A stretch of 26,262 bases of DNA, taken from NCBI GenBank assembly GCA_964426135.1, contig CAYRPN010000081.1:1-26262 (forward strand). Reading direction: 5' to 3'. Below the pieces are notes generated by a model, which saw nothing but the letters and a program-made list of their open reading frames with translations, did not search any database and was not told the DNA's origin. The DNA is from CAYRPN01 sp964426135. GTDB taxonomy: Bacteria; Planctomycetota; Phycisphaerae; Phycisphaerales; Phycisphaeraceae. Position numbers and translations under genes: made by a program. Each line of letters starts with the position of its first letter. Positions within the stretch are counted from its first letter, which is position 1. Below are positions 15,297-21,870 of this stretch, one piece after another.

Positions 15297-15414
15297 GGCG
15301 AAACCTCATCTCAGTGGTGCGGACGGATCGGTGTCCGCTTCACCTAAGACAAAGCTCGTGCCAGATGGATGGATTTCGCAGTGAAGGATCCGGGGGAGTT
15401 CGTTGGCTCAGGAG

Positions 15415-15507
15415 TTTCTTAGGAAAGCAGCAAAGGAGGAAAGCAGGAAAGGAGCTTGGATTGCAGGTTCTTTTCCTGCTTTCCTTCTTTCCTGCTTTCC
15501 TAAGAAA
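15415..15507. repeat. Long near-perfect inverted repeat of octamers
   Basis: TTTCTTAGGAAAGCAG (15415-15430) is perfectly complementary to 15492-15507. The pairing continues inward with few mismatches to about 15452 and 15470, giving a stem of about 37 bp around an 18-nt loop. Each arm reads as 8-mers: GGAAAGCA, GCAAAGGA, GGAAAGCA, GGAAAGGA on the left arm. It lies about 120 bp upstream of the giant membrane gene start. Confidence 0.85.
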
Positions 15508-15731
15508 GTCTCGCTCTCCAGGATTCCTAGTGGCGGTCTGTTCATCGCGCGACGCCATTGATGCGTCCTGGCTGCGGTGGCTGGACTGCATGCGAGTGCA
15601 GTGCGTGAACTGCAGGGGTTTACCGGTTTGACTTGCGTGATGGAACTAGAAGGAGCACCGGTTCGAAGGGCGAGATGGATGCACAAGAGGCATCGGCGGA
15701 TTTGGTGAGATGGACACACAAGGACGACCGG

Positions 15732-15765
15732 CCCTCACCCCAGCCCTCTCCCGGAGGGAGAGGGG
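15732..15765. repeat. CCCTCACCC hairpin repeat, copy D
   Basis: CCCTCACCCCAG is followed by CCCTCTCCC, loop GGA and GGGAGAGGGGG. It is nearly identical to copy A at 4141 and in the same orientation. Confidence 0.85.
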
Positions 15766-15783
15766 GCCGGAGCGGACTCACGC

Positions 15784-15930
15784 CAGATTGCTCACGCTCA
15801 CACAGGCCATTACTTACTCACACGGGCCGCCACACTCTCACACCCGCCAGCACACACTCACACCGGCCGCCACGCACTCACACGGGCCGCCACACTCTCA
15901 AACCCGCCAGCACACACTCACACCGGCCAG
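15784..15930. repeat. 20-bp minisatellite with 60-bp higher-order period
   Basis: There are seven units of 20 bp (15784-15923), nearly all ending in CTCACAC or close to it, plus a decayed eighth. Units 3-5 (GGGCCGCCAC..., CCGCCAGCAC..., CGGCCGCCAC...) repeat as units 6-8, giving a 60-bp super-period. There are no unique spacers, so this is not a CRISPR array. The last TCA (15918-15920) is the TGA stop codon of the minus-strand gene at 15918-16145. Confidence 0.9.
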
Positions 15931-16145
15931 CAGAGGAAAACCAGCACGCCGCCGATGCCCAGGAGCATCAGCGCGACCAGCCAGTTGAGCAGGGCGAAAA
16001 CTTCCTCATCGCGTGCGGGTCTTGCACCGGGAGTTGTCGGCACCACCGGCGGCTGGGCTTGCTGCACCAGCCGGTACGAGCGGACGAAGATGGCCACCGC
16101 GATCGCGGAGAGAATCCAGCCCAGGATGAAGGCGATGAACTGCAT
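15918..16145 (-). CDS. Small hypothetical membrane protein (75 aa)
   Basis: I recognise no family. The product has an N-terminal hydrophobic helix (about residues 3-22, FIAFILGWILSAIAVAIFV) and a polar middle (QQAQPPVVPTTPGARPARDEE). A second helix follows at about 50-73. The last residues and the stop codon lie in the 20-bp minisatellite. The ATG at 16145 follows the stop of the upstream 64-residue gene by only 2 bp, so the two are almost certainly co-transcribed and possibly translationally coupled. Two tiny two-helix membrane proteins in tandem could form a complex, but nothing in the sequence shows it. Confidence 0.65.
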   Translation of the reverse strand: MQFIAFILGWILSAIAVAIFVRSYRLVQQAQPPVVPTTPGARPARDEEVFALLNWLVALMLLGIGGVLVFLCWPV

Positions 16146-16147
16146 TT

Positions 16148-16342
16148 TTACTCTGCGATCTGAGACCAGACCAATCCCGAACCGATGGCAATGAGCAGCA
16201 GGGCGATCATCGTGACCACGAAAGTCAGCCGCGCGTGCTGATTGTCGGGATCCTTCTCCTGCGACATCAATGCCGCGAACAAGCCGGCCGCGAGGCCTGC
16301 CACGAGGAAGATGGTGCCCGCGATGGTGGCTGCAATTCGCAT
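16148..16342 (-). CDS. Small hypothetical membrane protein (64 aa)
   Basis: I recognise no family. Two hydrophobic helices (about residues 4-26, AATIAGTIFLVAGLAAGLFAAL, and 40-58, TFVVTMIALLLIAIGSGLV) flank a short charged loop (SQEKDPDNQHAR). The ATG at 16342 lies 11 bp after the stop of the alpha/beta hydrolase gene, and the next small gene follows after 2 bp. All three therefore look like one operon read on the minus strand. No strong Shine-Dalgarno sequence is present. Confidence 0.65.
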   Translation of the reverse strand: MRIAATIAGTIFLVAGLAAGLFAALMSQEKDPDNQHARLTFVVTMIALLLIAIGSGLVWSQIAE

Positions 16343-16353
16343 GTCAGTTCGCG

Positions 16354-17580
16354 CTACTCGATCACCTCATGTTCCGTCGACACCGTCGCACCGCGTTCAT
16401 CGGTGATCGTCATGAAGAACACGATGCCTTCTTCGGCTGGCAGTTTTGCGGAGACCTTTTCGCCTTCGATGGCGGCATCCGTGCTCTGCCAGTTGCGTTT
16501 CGCCCACGCCGCGGCGCCGGGGCCGGTGACGGGATCGGTCGTGTAATGCAGGCCGGCTTTGACGACTTTCACCGGCGCTTCGAAGGTCGCGCTGACCGCC
16601 GCGCCTTCGCGCTTCATCGTGGAGATCTTCGCCAGCGGTTTGCCACCGGTCAGCACGCTGTCGACGAACAGGCCGATCTCTTTTGGCGCCCAGCCCTGCT
16701 CGTGGCCGTGCGGCATGCGCACGGTGACGCAGAGCGTGCGCGGCCCCTTCACGAGGCGATAGCTTTTGCGATAGCTGTCCAGCGGGTAAGCGAAATCGTT
16801 GGTGCCGTTGACCCAGAGGCAGGGCGTCTTGCAGTCGGCGAGATAGGACGAGGGATCGTAAAGCTGCGTCCACTTCTTGGTCAGATCGGGGCCGAGCGTT
16901 TCAAAGTATTTCAGCCAGGTGCTGTTCTCGGCGAGGTATCCGCAGCCGTAGACGGGCACGGCGACTTTGAAGCGGTGGTCGACGCTCATGACGATCGAGG
17001 TTAGGTAGCCGCCCCAGGAAATGCCGGTGACGCCGGTGCGATTCGCATCCACCTCCGGCATCGATCGTAGCAGCGAGTGCGCGCGGATGACATTGGCGAC
17101 GGCGTGATAGGGCCAGGCGTCCTTGTCGCCGTTCTTGATGTCGTAGAACTTGTTGGTGTCCGCCTGGGCGGGGCCACCGTCGTCGAGTTTCTGCTTCTTC
17201 GGCCCGACGCCGCCCAGGTCCATGGCGATGGCGACGTAGCCGCGCTGGGCCCAGAGTCTGGCCCATTGGGGGAACGCGGTGCCGCCGCCGCCGTGGATCA
17301 GCACCATCGCGGGGAGCTTCGCTTTCGATTCTTTCGGTGCGGCGTAATAGGCGAAGATGCGCGTGGGCTTGCCGCGGAATGCTTCACCTTCGTAGTAGAT
17401 TTCGCGCACGGTCTCGGCGCTGCCGACGGGTGCAGGGACTTCGTCGCCGAACGTGAACTTCGGCGCCTTGTCGAGATCGTCGAGGTTCCAGAGTGGCTTG
17501 CTGTCGTTCGCGATAGCCGCGCCGCCAGTGAGCAGCGAGATGACGAACAGCAGGCATCGAAGGGAGCATGGTCGGATCAT
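16354..17580 (-). CDS. Secreted alpha/beta hydrolase (dienelactone hydrolase/acetyl xylan esterase-like)
   Basis: The 408-residue product has a signal peptide (basic start, hydrophobic residues about 8-23, cleavage near AIA-ND). The alpha/beta-hydrolase core shows the oxyanion segment HGGGG (96-100), the nucleophile elbow GISWGGY (Ser 188), the acid in NGTNDFAYP (Asp 262) and a catalytic His in MPHGHEQGW (His 291 or 293). The domain after about residue 305 looks like a beta-rich accessory region. This resembles the large secreted esterase/peptidase-like hydrolases of polysaccharide-degrading planctomycetes; the substrate cannot be told. I chose the ATG at 17580 because AAGGAA precedes it with about a 5-nt spacer and the signal peptide then begins correctly. 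An ATG at 17613 adds 11 unlikely residues. Confidence 0.85.
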   Translation of the reverse strand: MIRPCSLRCLLFVISLLTGGAAIANDSKPLWNLDDLDKAPKFTFGDEVPAPVGSAETVREIYYEGEAFRGKPTRIFAYYAAPKESKAKLPAMVLIHGGGGTAFPQWARLWAQRGYVAIAMDLGGVGPKKQKLDDGGPAQADTNKFYDIKNGDKDAWPYHAVANVIRAHSLLRSMPEVDANRTGVTGISWGGYLTSIVMSVDHRFKVAVPVYGCGYLAENSTWLKYFETLGPDLTKKWTQLYDPSSYLADCKTPCLWVNGTNDFAYPLDSYRKSYRLVKGPRTLCVTVRMPHGHEQGWAPKEIGLFVDSVLTGGKPLAKISTMKREGAAVSATFEAPVKVVKAGLHYTTDPVTGPGAAAWAKRNWQSTDAAIEGEKVSAKLPAEEGIVFFMTITDERGATVSTEHEVIE

Positions 17581-17650
17581 GGGCGTTCCTTTGCCGCATG
17601 ATAGGTAAATCAATTCGGGGGGCGGAGCGAGACGAATGAAGTGGAAACGA

Positions 17651-17839
17651 TCAATTCTCCTGCGCGGCGTCCTTGGTGGCGAGATACTGCTTTCGCAGTT
17701 CCATGCACCGGCGGACGCGGTCGTGGACGTCGATCACTTTTCGGCGTTCCGCCAGGAGCACGGTGATCACGCTCTTGACGAGGAAATAGCCCAGAATGAA
17801 AAGGATCGGCCACACGGATTGGATCACCTGTCCTGCCAT
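17651..17839 (-). CDS. Small membrane protein (62 aa)
   Basis: I recognise no family. One hydrophobic helix (about residues 5-28, IQSVWPILFILGYFLVKSVITVLL) is followed by a basic, helical cytoplasmic tail (ERRKVIDVHDRVRRCMELRKQYLATKD). The ATG at 17839 has no Shine-Dalgarno sequence, but ATTATC at 17847-17852 (GATAAT on the minus strand, 5/6 of a -10 box) ends 7 nt before it, consistent with a leaderless message. A TTG one codon upstream is an alternative. It lies between the hydrolase and the 126-residue membrane protein gene, same strand. Confidence 0.55.
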   Translation of the reverse strand: MAGQVIQSVWPILFILGYFLVKSVITVLLAERRKVIDVHDRVRRCMELRKQYLATKDAAQEN

Positions 17840-17923
17840 CAACAGGATTATCGGATGAGAGCAGGGGGCGGCTTGATGCCGATTGCGATTTGAAGTGACG
17901 CTGCGACTGGGGCGTTGTGCCGC

Positions 17924-18304
17924 TCACATGGTCCTGGCGAACGCGCGAAAGCCGAACAGCGTGCCCAGGATCACGAGAATGATCAGGTTCATCACCAGTC
18001 CCGCCATCGCGCGGCCGCGCTTGTGATAAGTGTCCATCGTCCCCACGATCGCGAGGATCACCCCCAGCAGGCTGAAGGCGCCGCAGCCGGCGTACATCAT
18101 CCACCATTCGAATCCGCGGCCGGTTGAGTCAAAACTGGCGGTGCGCTGGTTCATCATGAGAAACCAGTAGACGAACCACAGCATCATGGGTGCCGGTGCG
18201 AACAGGGAAATCGTGCCGCAGCGCGAGTGCCGGCGGTGGCGCCGGTAATGACGGAAGACCAACGGTTGGTTCTGCGCGCCGGCTTGTGGTGTTTCGTCGG
18301 ACAT
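17924..18304 (-). CDS. Hypothetical membrane protein (126 aa)
   Basis: The N-terminus (about 30 residues) is rich in Arg and His (FRHYRRHRRHSRCG). Three hydrophobic segments follow: about 32-51 (LFAPAPMMLWFVYWFLMM), 66-88 (WWMMYAGCGAFSLLGVILAIVG) and 98-120. The last two resemble small DUF4190-like membrane proteins, but this is a topology match only. The ATG at 18304 is preceded by a pyrimidine tract on the minus strand and has no Shine-Dalgarno sequence. Upstream lies a G/A-rich nonamer array and then glnA. Confidence 0.6.
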   Translation of the reverse strand: MSDETPQAGAQNQPLVFRHYRRHRRHSRCGTISLFAPAPMMLWFVYWFLMMNQRTASFDSTGRGFEWWMMYAGCGAFSLLGVILAIVGTMDTYHKRGRAMAGLVMNLIILVILGTLFGFRAFARTM

Positions 18305-18335
18305 CGGGAGAGGAGGGAAGGAGTGGAGGAGAGAA

Positions 18336-18529
18336 GGAGGTAGAGGAGGCAGAGGAGGCAGAGGAGGCAGAGGAGGGAGTGAAAGTACAGGAACGCGTCA
18401 GGAAGGTCGCCTTACAGTTCAGTCTTCGGTCATTGATTGCGTTTACAAACTCAACGCATGCAGTTTCTCGGCATTCTCTACCTCCTCTACCTCCTTTACC
18501 TTCTTTACCTCCTCTACTTCCTTCCTCCT
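18336..18529. repeat. Inverted pair of nonamer arrays
   Basis: The left arm (18336-18380) is five 9-mers: GGAGGTAGA, three GGAGGCAGA, GGAGGGAGT. The right arm (18476-18529) is six 9-mers of the complementary type: CTCTACCTC twice, CTTTACCTT, CTTTACCTC, CTCTACTTC, CTTCCTCCT. The arms can pair across a 95-nt spacer. The right arm ends at the glnA stop codon. This fills most of the gap between glnA and the 126-residue gene; the middle holds no gene I can support. Confidence 0.8.
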
Positions 18530-19941
18530 CACACATCGAAATACATGCAGAACTCATACGGGTGCGGCCGCGCCTGCAGCGCCGCCACTTCGTTGTCGCG
18601 CTTGTACTGAATCCAGTAGCGGATCACATCTTCCGTGAAGACGCCGCCTTCAAGAAGATAGGCATGATCGCGCTCCAGTTCGTTGAGCGCTTCATTCAGG
18701 TCGTGCGGCACCGCTTCGATGGTTTTCAGTTCCGCGGGATCGAGCTGCTCCAGATCCTTGTCCAGCGGCGGGCCAGGGTCGATCTGATTCTTGATGCCGT
18801 CGATTGCCGCCATGGTCATCGCGGCGAAGGCGAGATACGGATTGCACGACGAATCCGGGCAGCGGAACTCGATGCGCTTGCTCCTGGGGTTGTCCGAGTA
18901 AACCGGCACGCGGATCGCCGCGGAACGATTGCGCGAACTGTAAATGAGCTGCGTCGGCGCTTCGTAACCGGGCACGAGTCGTTTGAAGCTGTTCGTGGTC
19001 GGGTTGGTCAGGGCGACGAGGCTCTTGCCGTGTTTAAGCAATCCGCCGATGACGTACAGCCCGATCTGAGACAGCCCCGCATAATGCCGGCCCGCCATCA
19101 ACGGCTGTCCGTTCTTGAAGAGCGAGAAGTGCGTGTGCATGCCCGAGCCGTTGTCCATGAAGAGCGGCTTGGGCATGAAGGTGGCCACCTTGCCGTGCCG
19201 CGCCGCCACGTTCTTCACGACGTATTTGTAGAACATGCAGGTGTCCGCCATCTGCACCAGGTCCTGATGCCGCAGATCGATTTCGCCCTGTCCGCCGGTG
19301 GCCACTTCGTGGTGATGGCTTTCAACGGGGAATCCCATTTTCATCAGGACGTCGACCATCTCGCTGCGCAGGTTCTGCCCTGTGTCCATCGGCGGCATCG
19401 GGAAATAGCCTTCCTTCAGCCGCACCTGGTTGCCCAGATTCGTCGGATCAGGCTTGCCGCGGTTCCACACGCCCTCGACGCTGTCCACGTTGTAGCCGGC
19501 GGAGTTGATCTGCTGGTCGTAGGAAACGCTGTCGAAGACAAAGAACTCCATCTCCGGGCCGAAGTACGCGGTGTCCGCGATGCCGCTTTTCGCCAGATAC
19601 GCCGACGCCTTGCGTGCGATGGAGCGCGGATCGCGCGAGTAGCCTTTCTTCGTGATCGGGTCTTTGACATCGCAGATGATCGAGAGCGTCGGATGCTCGA
19701 AGAACGGATCGATCCGCGCCGTGTCCGCCACGGGCACCAGCAGCATGTCGGATTCATTGACGCGCTGCCAGCCGCGCACGGCTGAACCGTCGAAACCGAA
19801 TCCCACTTCAAAGCTGCGCTCGGTCAGAGCGCTGGCGGGGTAGGTGTTGTGCTGCCAGAGCCCCGGAAAATCCATGAACCGGCAATCGATGAATTCGATG
19901 CTCTGGTCCTTGACGAGTTTCAGAACCTGCTTGGGCGTCAT
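18529..19941 (-). CDS. glnA: Type I glutamine synthetase
   Basis: This enzyme makes glutamine from glutamate, ammonia and ATP. The 470-residue length fits a dodecameric GSI. Signatures present are FGFDGSAVRGW (about 48-58), FGPEMEFFVFD (about 127-137), HHHEVATGGQGEIDLRH (209-225), MDNGSGMHTHFSL (262-274), NPTTNSFKRLVPGYEAP (313-329), SRNRSAAIRVP (336-346) and RIEFRCPDSSCNPYLAF (356-372). At the adenylylation loop the usual KNLYDL reads KDLEQL, so Glu 398 replaces the modified Tyr and GlnE control seems impossible. I chose the ATG at 19941; an upstream GTG/ATG at 19959 adds six residues. There is no Shine-Dalgarno sequence; AACGTA at 19948-19953 (TACGTT on the minus strand) ends 6 nt before the ATG. 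Confidence 0.96.
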   Translation of the reverse strand: MTPKQVLKLVKDQSIEFIDCRFMDFPGLWQHNTYPASALTERSFEVGFGFDGSAVRGWQRVNESDMLLVPVADTARIDPFFEHPTLSIICDVKDPITKKGYSRDPRSIARKASAYLAKSGIADTAYFGPEMEFFVFDSVSYDQQINSAGYNVDSVEGVWNRGKPDPTNLGNQVRLKEGYFPMPPMDTGQNLRSEMVDVLMKMGFPVESHHHEVATGGQGEIDLRHQDLVQMADTCMFYKYVVKNVAARHGKVATFMPKPLFMDNGSGMHTHFSLFKNGQPLMAGRHYAGLSQIGLYVIGGLLKHGKSLVALTNPTTNSFKRLVPGYEAPTQLIYSSRNRSAAIRVPVYSDNPRSKRIEFRCPDSSCNPYLAFAAMTMAAIDGIKNQIDPGPPLDKDLEQLDPAELKTIEAVPHDLNEALNELERDHAYLLEGGVFTEDVIRYWIQYKRDNEVAALQARPHPYEFCMYFDV

Positions 19942-20031
19942 GCGGATAACGTAGCACAACCAGTGGTGCAGAGTGGCGTCAGTGGCGGTTGCACACAGGT
20001 TGTCGCGGTTGTGGCGATCCTGCCGAACCCA

Positions 20032-20604
20032 TCACTCCACGACTTCCTTCACTGTGATGCGATGGCGAGGAAACGCGAGCGGCGCAAGCACATCCTTGCC
20101 TCGCAGAATCCTTTCGTCCTCGTACCGAGCACCCTTGGGCTTGCGGCAGACGTGAACGCATTTCTCGTTGGCATCGACGATCAACAACTCGGGAATCAAG
20201 TGCTTGGCGTAGATCGGACGCTTGACGTTGTAGTCGAAATCGAAGGAGGAGTCGGAGACTTCAATGGCCAGGAGAACATCCTCGAAGCTGGCAGTTTTGC
20301 CCTTGTACTTGTCCTTCCGCGGCTTGAGCAACACGACGTCCGGCTGCGGGTCATTGTGTTCGTCGAGTCGGACAGGGTTCTGCACCCACACGACGGCTCG
20401 TCCGCGCAACACCGCGAAATGGTCGGCCAGAAAGGTCACAATGCCCGCGTGGATTCGTCCGATCGGCGACATGCGAATGACCTCCCCGTCGATGAGTTCC
20501 ACGCGGTCGGCGGGGCCGAGGATGCCAACTTCAGCCAGGCGAAAATAGTCATCGACCGTGAACTTGAAGCGTGGCACCGGCGGTGGAATCAGCAGCGTGG
20601 TCAT
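20032..20604 (-). CDS. Uma2 (DUF820) family putative nuclease
   Basis: The 190-residue product fits Uma2, a PD-(D/E)XK-fold family that is very abundant in cyanobacteria and planctomycetes and of uncertain role. It has the N-terminal FTVDDYFRLAEVG segment, RVELIDGEVIRMSPIGRIHA (about 36-55), the QPDVVLLKP strand (about 93-101), the AIEVSDSS core (about 117-124) and KHLIPELLIVD near 135-145. The Asp of QPDV and Glu of AIEVS are the likely metal ligands. The ATG at 20604 has no Shine-Dalgarno sequence; ATGATA at 20612-20617 (TATCAT on the minus strand) ends 7 nt upstream. An earlier in-frame start at 20655 would overlap the divergent promoter region. Its neighbours suggest no specific role. Confidence 0.85.
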   Translation of the reverse strand: MTTLLIPPPVPRFKFTVDDYFRLAEVGILGPADRVELIDGEVIRMSPIGRIHAGIVTFLADHFAVLRGRAVVWVQNPVRLDEHNDPQPDVVLLKPRKDKYKGKTASFEDVLLAIEVSDSSFDFDYNVKRPIYAKHLIPELLIVDANEKCVHVCRKPKGARYEDERILRGKDVLAPLAFPRHRITVKEVVE

Positions 20605-20611
20605 CACAAAT

Positions 20612-20617
20612 ATGATA
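20612..20617 (-). promoter_or_regulatory. -10 element, possible leaderless start of Uma2 gene
   Basis: On the minus strand this reads TATCAT, 5/6 of the -10 consensus, and ends 7 nt before the ATG. With normal -10 to start-site spacing, transcription would begin at or next to the A of the start codon. No good -35 element is visible. Confidence 0.4.
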
Positions 20618-20674
20618 GCCAGGGATCGGCATGCAACGACGTGCGACACACGCATTTCCCTGCCGCGCTGCCGG

Positions 20675-20680
20675 TATCAT
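20675..20680 (+). promoter_or_regulatory. -10 element, possible leaderless start of TIM-barrel gene
   Basis: TATCAT ends 6 nt before the ATG at 20687 and mirrors the element of the divergent gene. There is no Shine-Dalgarno sequence in between and no clear -35 element. Confidence 0.4.
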
Positions 20681-20686
20681 GTCCGC

Positions 20687-21676
20687 ATGAGCACCACTCG
20701 CCGCCGTTTCATTTCCGCCGCCACCGCCGCGTGCGGCTTCGCATCTGTCGCACCTTCATTCGCGGAGGATGCAACGACTTCTTCGCCTGCCTCCGCTCCC
20801 CAACGCCCAACGCCCAACCCCCAACCCGTAACCCCCAGAATCCCTTTCCGCTTCTGTCTGAACATGGCGACGATCCGCGGGCAGAAACTGGGCCTCGCCA
20901 AGGAAATCGAAACCGCCGGCGCCGCGGGCTACGAAGCAGTGGAGCCGTGGATCGGCACGATCGAGGAATACGTCAAAGGCGGCGGTTCGCTGAAGGACAT
21001 GGCCAAGCGCATCAGCGATCTCGGCATGACCATGGAATCCGCCATCGGCTTCGCCAACTGGATCGTCGATGACGACGCCAAGCGCGCCGCCGGCCTCGAA
21101 CAGGCGAAGCGCGATATGGACAAGGTCGCGCAGCTCGGCGGCAAGCGCCTCGCCGCGCCGCCCGCCGGCGCGACCAATCAGGCGGACCTCGATCTGCGCA
21201 AGGCCGCCGAACGATACGCGCGGCTCTGCGACATTGGCGTGCAGGCGGGCGTCACGCCGATGGTGGAAGTCTGGGGCTTTTCCAAGTGCCTGAACAAGCT
21301 CGCTGACTCCATGTTCGTCGCTCTCGAATCCGGCCATCCGAAGGCGTGCCTGCTGCCGGACATTTATCACCTGCACAAAGGCGGCTCCGCGTTCGCCTCG
21401 CTCGATCTGCTCTCGGCCGGCTGCGTGCAGGTGTTCCACATGAACGATTATCCTGCCGATCCGCCGCGCGAGAAGATTGTTGACGCCGACCGCGTTTACC
21501 CCGGCGACGGCGTCGCGCCGATCACCGAGACGCTCCGTGGGCTGTTGCGTAATCAATCATCCGCGGTGCTCAGTCTGGAACTCTTCAACAAAACCTACTG
21601 GGCGCAGGACGCGCTGGAAGTGGCGAAGACCGGCCTGGCGAAGATGAAGGCGGCTGTGGCGAAGGCGCTGGCGTGA
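20687..21676 (+). CDS. Tat-exported xylose-isomerase-like TIM-barrel protein
   Basis: The 329-residue product belongs to the sugar phosphate isomerase/epimerase (AP endonuclease 2-like) TIM barrels. A Tat signal (TTRRRFISAATAACGF, ending near AEDA at 25-29) indicates export in folded form. Probable metal ligands are Glu 194 (MVEVWG), Asp 225 and His 228 (LLPDIYHLHKGG), His 251 (VFHMNDYP) and Glu 298 (SLELFN), a complete set for this fold. Residues about 38-51 (PQRPTPNPQPVTPR) form a Pro-rich linker encoded by a heptamer array. Such proteins usually isomerise or epimerise sugars or polyols; the substrate is unknown. I chose the ATG at 20687 because it begins the Tat signal; the frame is open further upstream over the divergent gene. 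Confidence 0.88.
   Translation: MSTTRRRFISAATAACGFASVAPSFAEDATTSSPASAPQRPTPNPQPVTPRIPFRFCLNMATIRGQKLGLAKEIETAGAAGYEAVEPWIGTIEEYVKGGGSLKDMAKRISDLGMTMESAIGFANWIVDDDAKRAAGLEQAKRDMDKVAQLGGKRLAAPPAGATNQADLDLRKAAERYARLCDIGVQAGVTPMVEVWGFSKCLNKLADSMFVALESGHPKACLLPDIYHLHKGGSAFASLDLLSAGCVQVFHMNDYPADPPREKIVDADRVYPGDGVAPITETLRGLLRNQSSAVLSLELFNKTYWAQDALEVAKTGLAKMKAAVAKALA
20799..20833. repeat. Heptamer array within coding sequence
   Basis: Five 7-mers can be read: CCCAACG, CCCAACG, CCCAACC, CCCAACC, CGTAACC. They encode the Pro-rich linker between the Tat signal and the barrel of the surrounding gene. Confidence 0.7.
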
Positions 21677-21700
21677 TTGGACATGTGGTTTGCGGTCCTT

Positions 21701-21737
21701 CGTTTAGCGGCGGCCCAAAGGTCCGCCGGCGGGCCGC
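21701..21737. repeat. GTTTAGC-tagged palindrome, copy 4
   Basis: CGTTTAGC (21701-21708) is followed by GCGGCCC (21710-21716) and GGGCCGC (21731-21737), a 7-bp stem around a 14-nt loop. It faces copy 5 (21831-21858) in the opposite orientation. Both lie in the 194-bp gap between two convergent genes. Confidence 0.65.
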
Positions 21738-21830
21738 GCTCGGTGAAGTGGAGAGCTTGAGTCCACGACAGCGTTTCGATCGCCGACCACCACGGTGCGC
21801 CGGTCACGGACCGTCGCACATGAGCGGCCC

Positions 21831-21858
21831 GCGTCGAGCAATGCTCGACGGCTAAACA
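21831..21858. repeat. GCTAAACA-tagged palindrome, copy 5 (exact inverse of copy 1)
   Basis: CGTCGAGCA-A-TGCTCGACG (21832-21850) is followed by GCTAAACA (21851-21858). The 28 bases are the exact reverse complement of 624-651. It ends 13 bp before the stop codon of the minus-strand uup gene. Confidence 0.85.
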
Positions 21859-21870
21859 GTCACTGAACAA

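Larger units (their letters stand above)
15297..15917. other. Repeat-filled intergenic region
   Basis: This is 621 bp without a supported gene. Short open frames exist on both strands, but they run through the repeats and show no family features or ribosome-binding sites. From left to right it holds a purine/pyrimidine inverted repeat (15415-15507), a CCCTCACCC hairpin (15732-15765) and the start of a 20-bp minisatellite (from 15784). The promoter of the giant membrane gene should lie in the first part. I see no convincing -35/-10 pair. Confidence 0.6.

Noticed and set aside
15340..15719. Short frames in the 15.3-15.7 kb gap (83 and 103 residues, minus strand)
   Set aside because: Their translations simply reflect the purine/pyrimidine inverted repeat (Lys/Arg/Gly and Phe/Leu/Ser-rich), with no start signals or family features.
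15784..15930. Possible CRISPR array
   Set aside because: Repeats are directly adjacent 20-mers without unique spacers and no cas genes are present.
18190..19785. 531-residue open frame on the plus strand
   Set aside because: It lies opposite glnA, which has all conserved motifs. The antisense translation has no recognisable domain.
20032..20604. Uma2 protein as part of a defence island
   Set aside because: Uma2 genes are very numerous in this type of genome, and no restriction, toxin-antitoxin or phage-related genes are adjacent.
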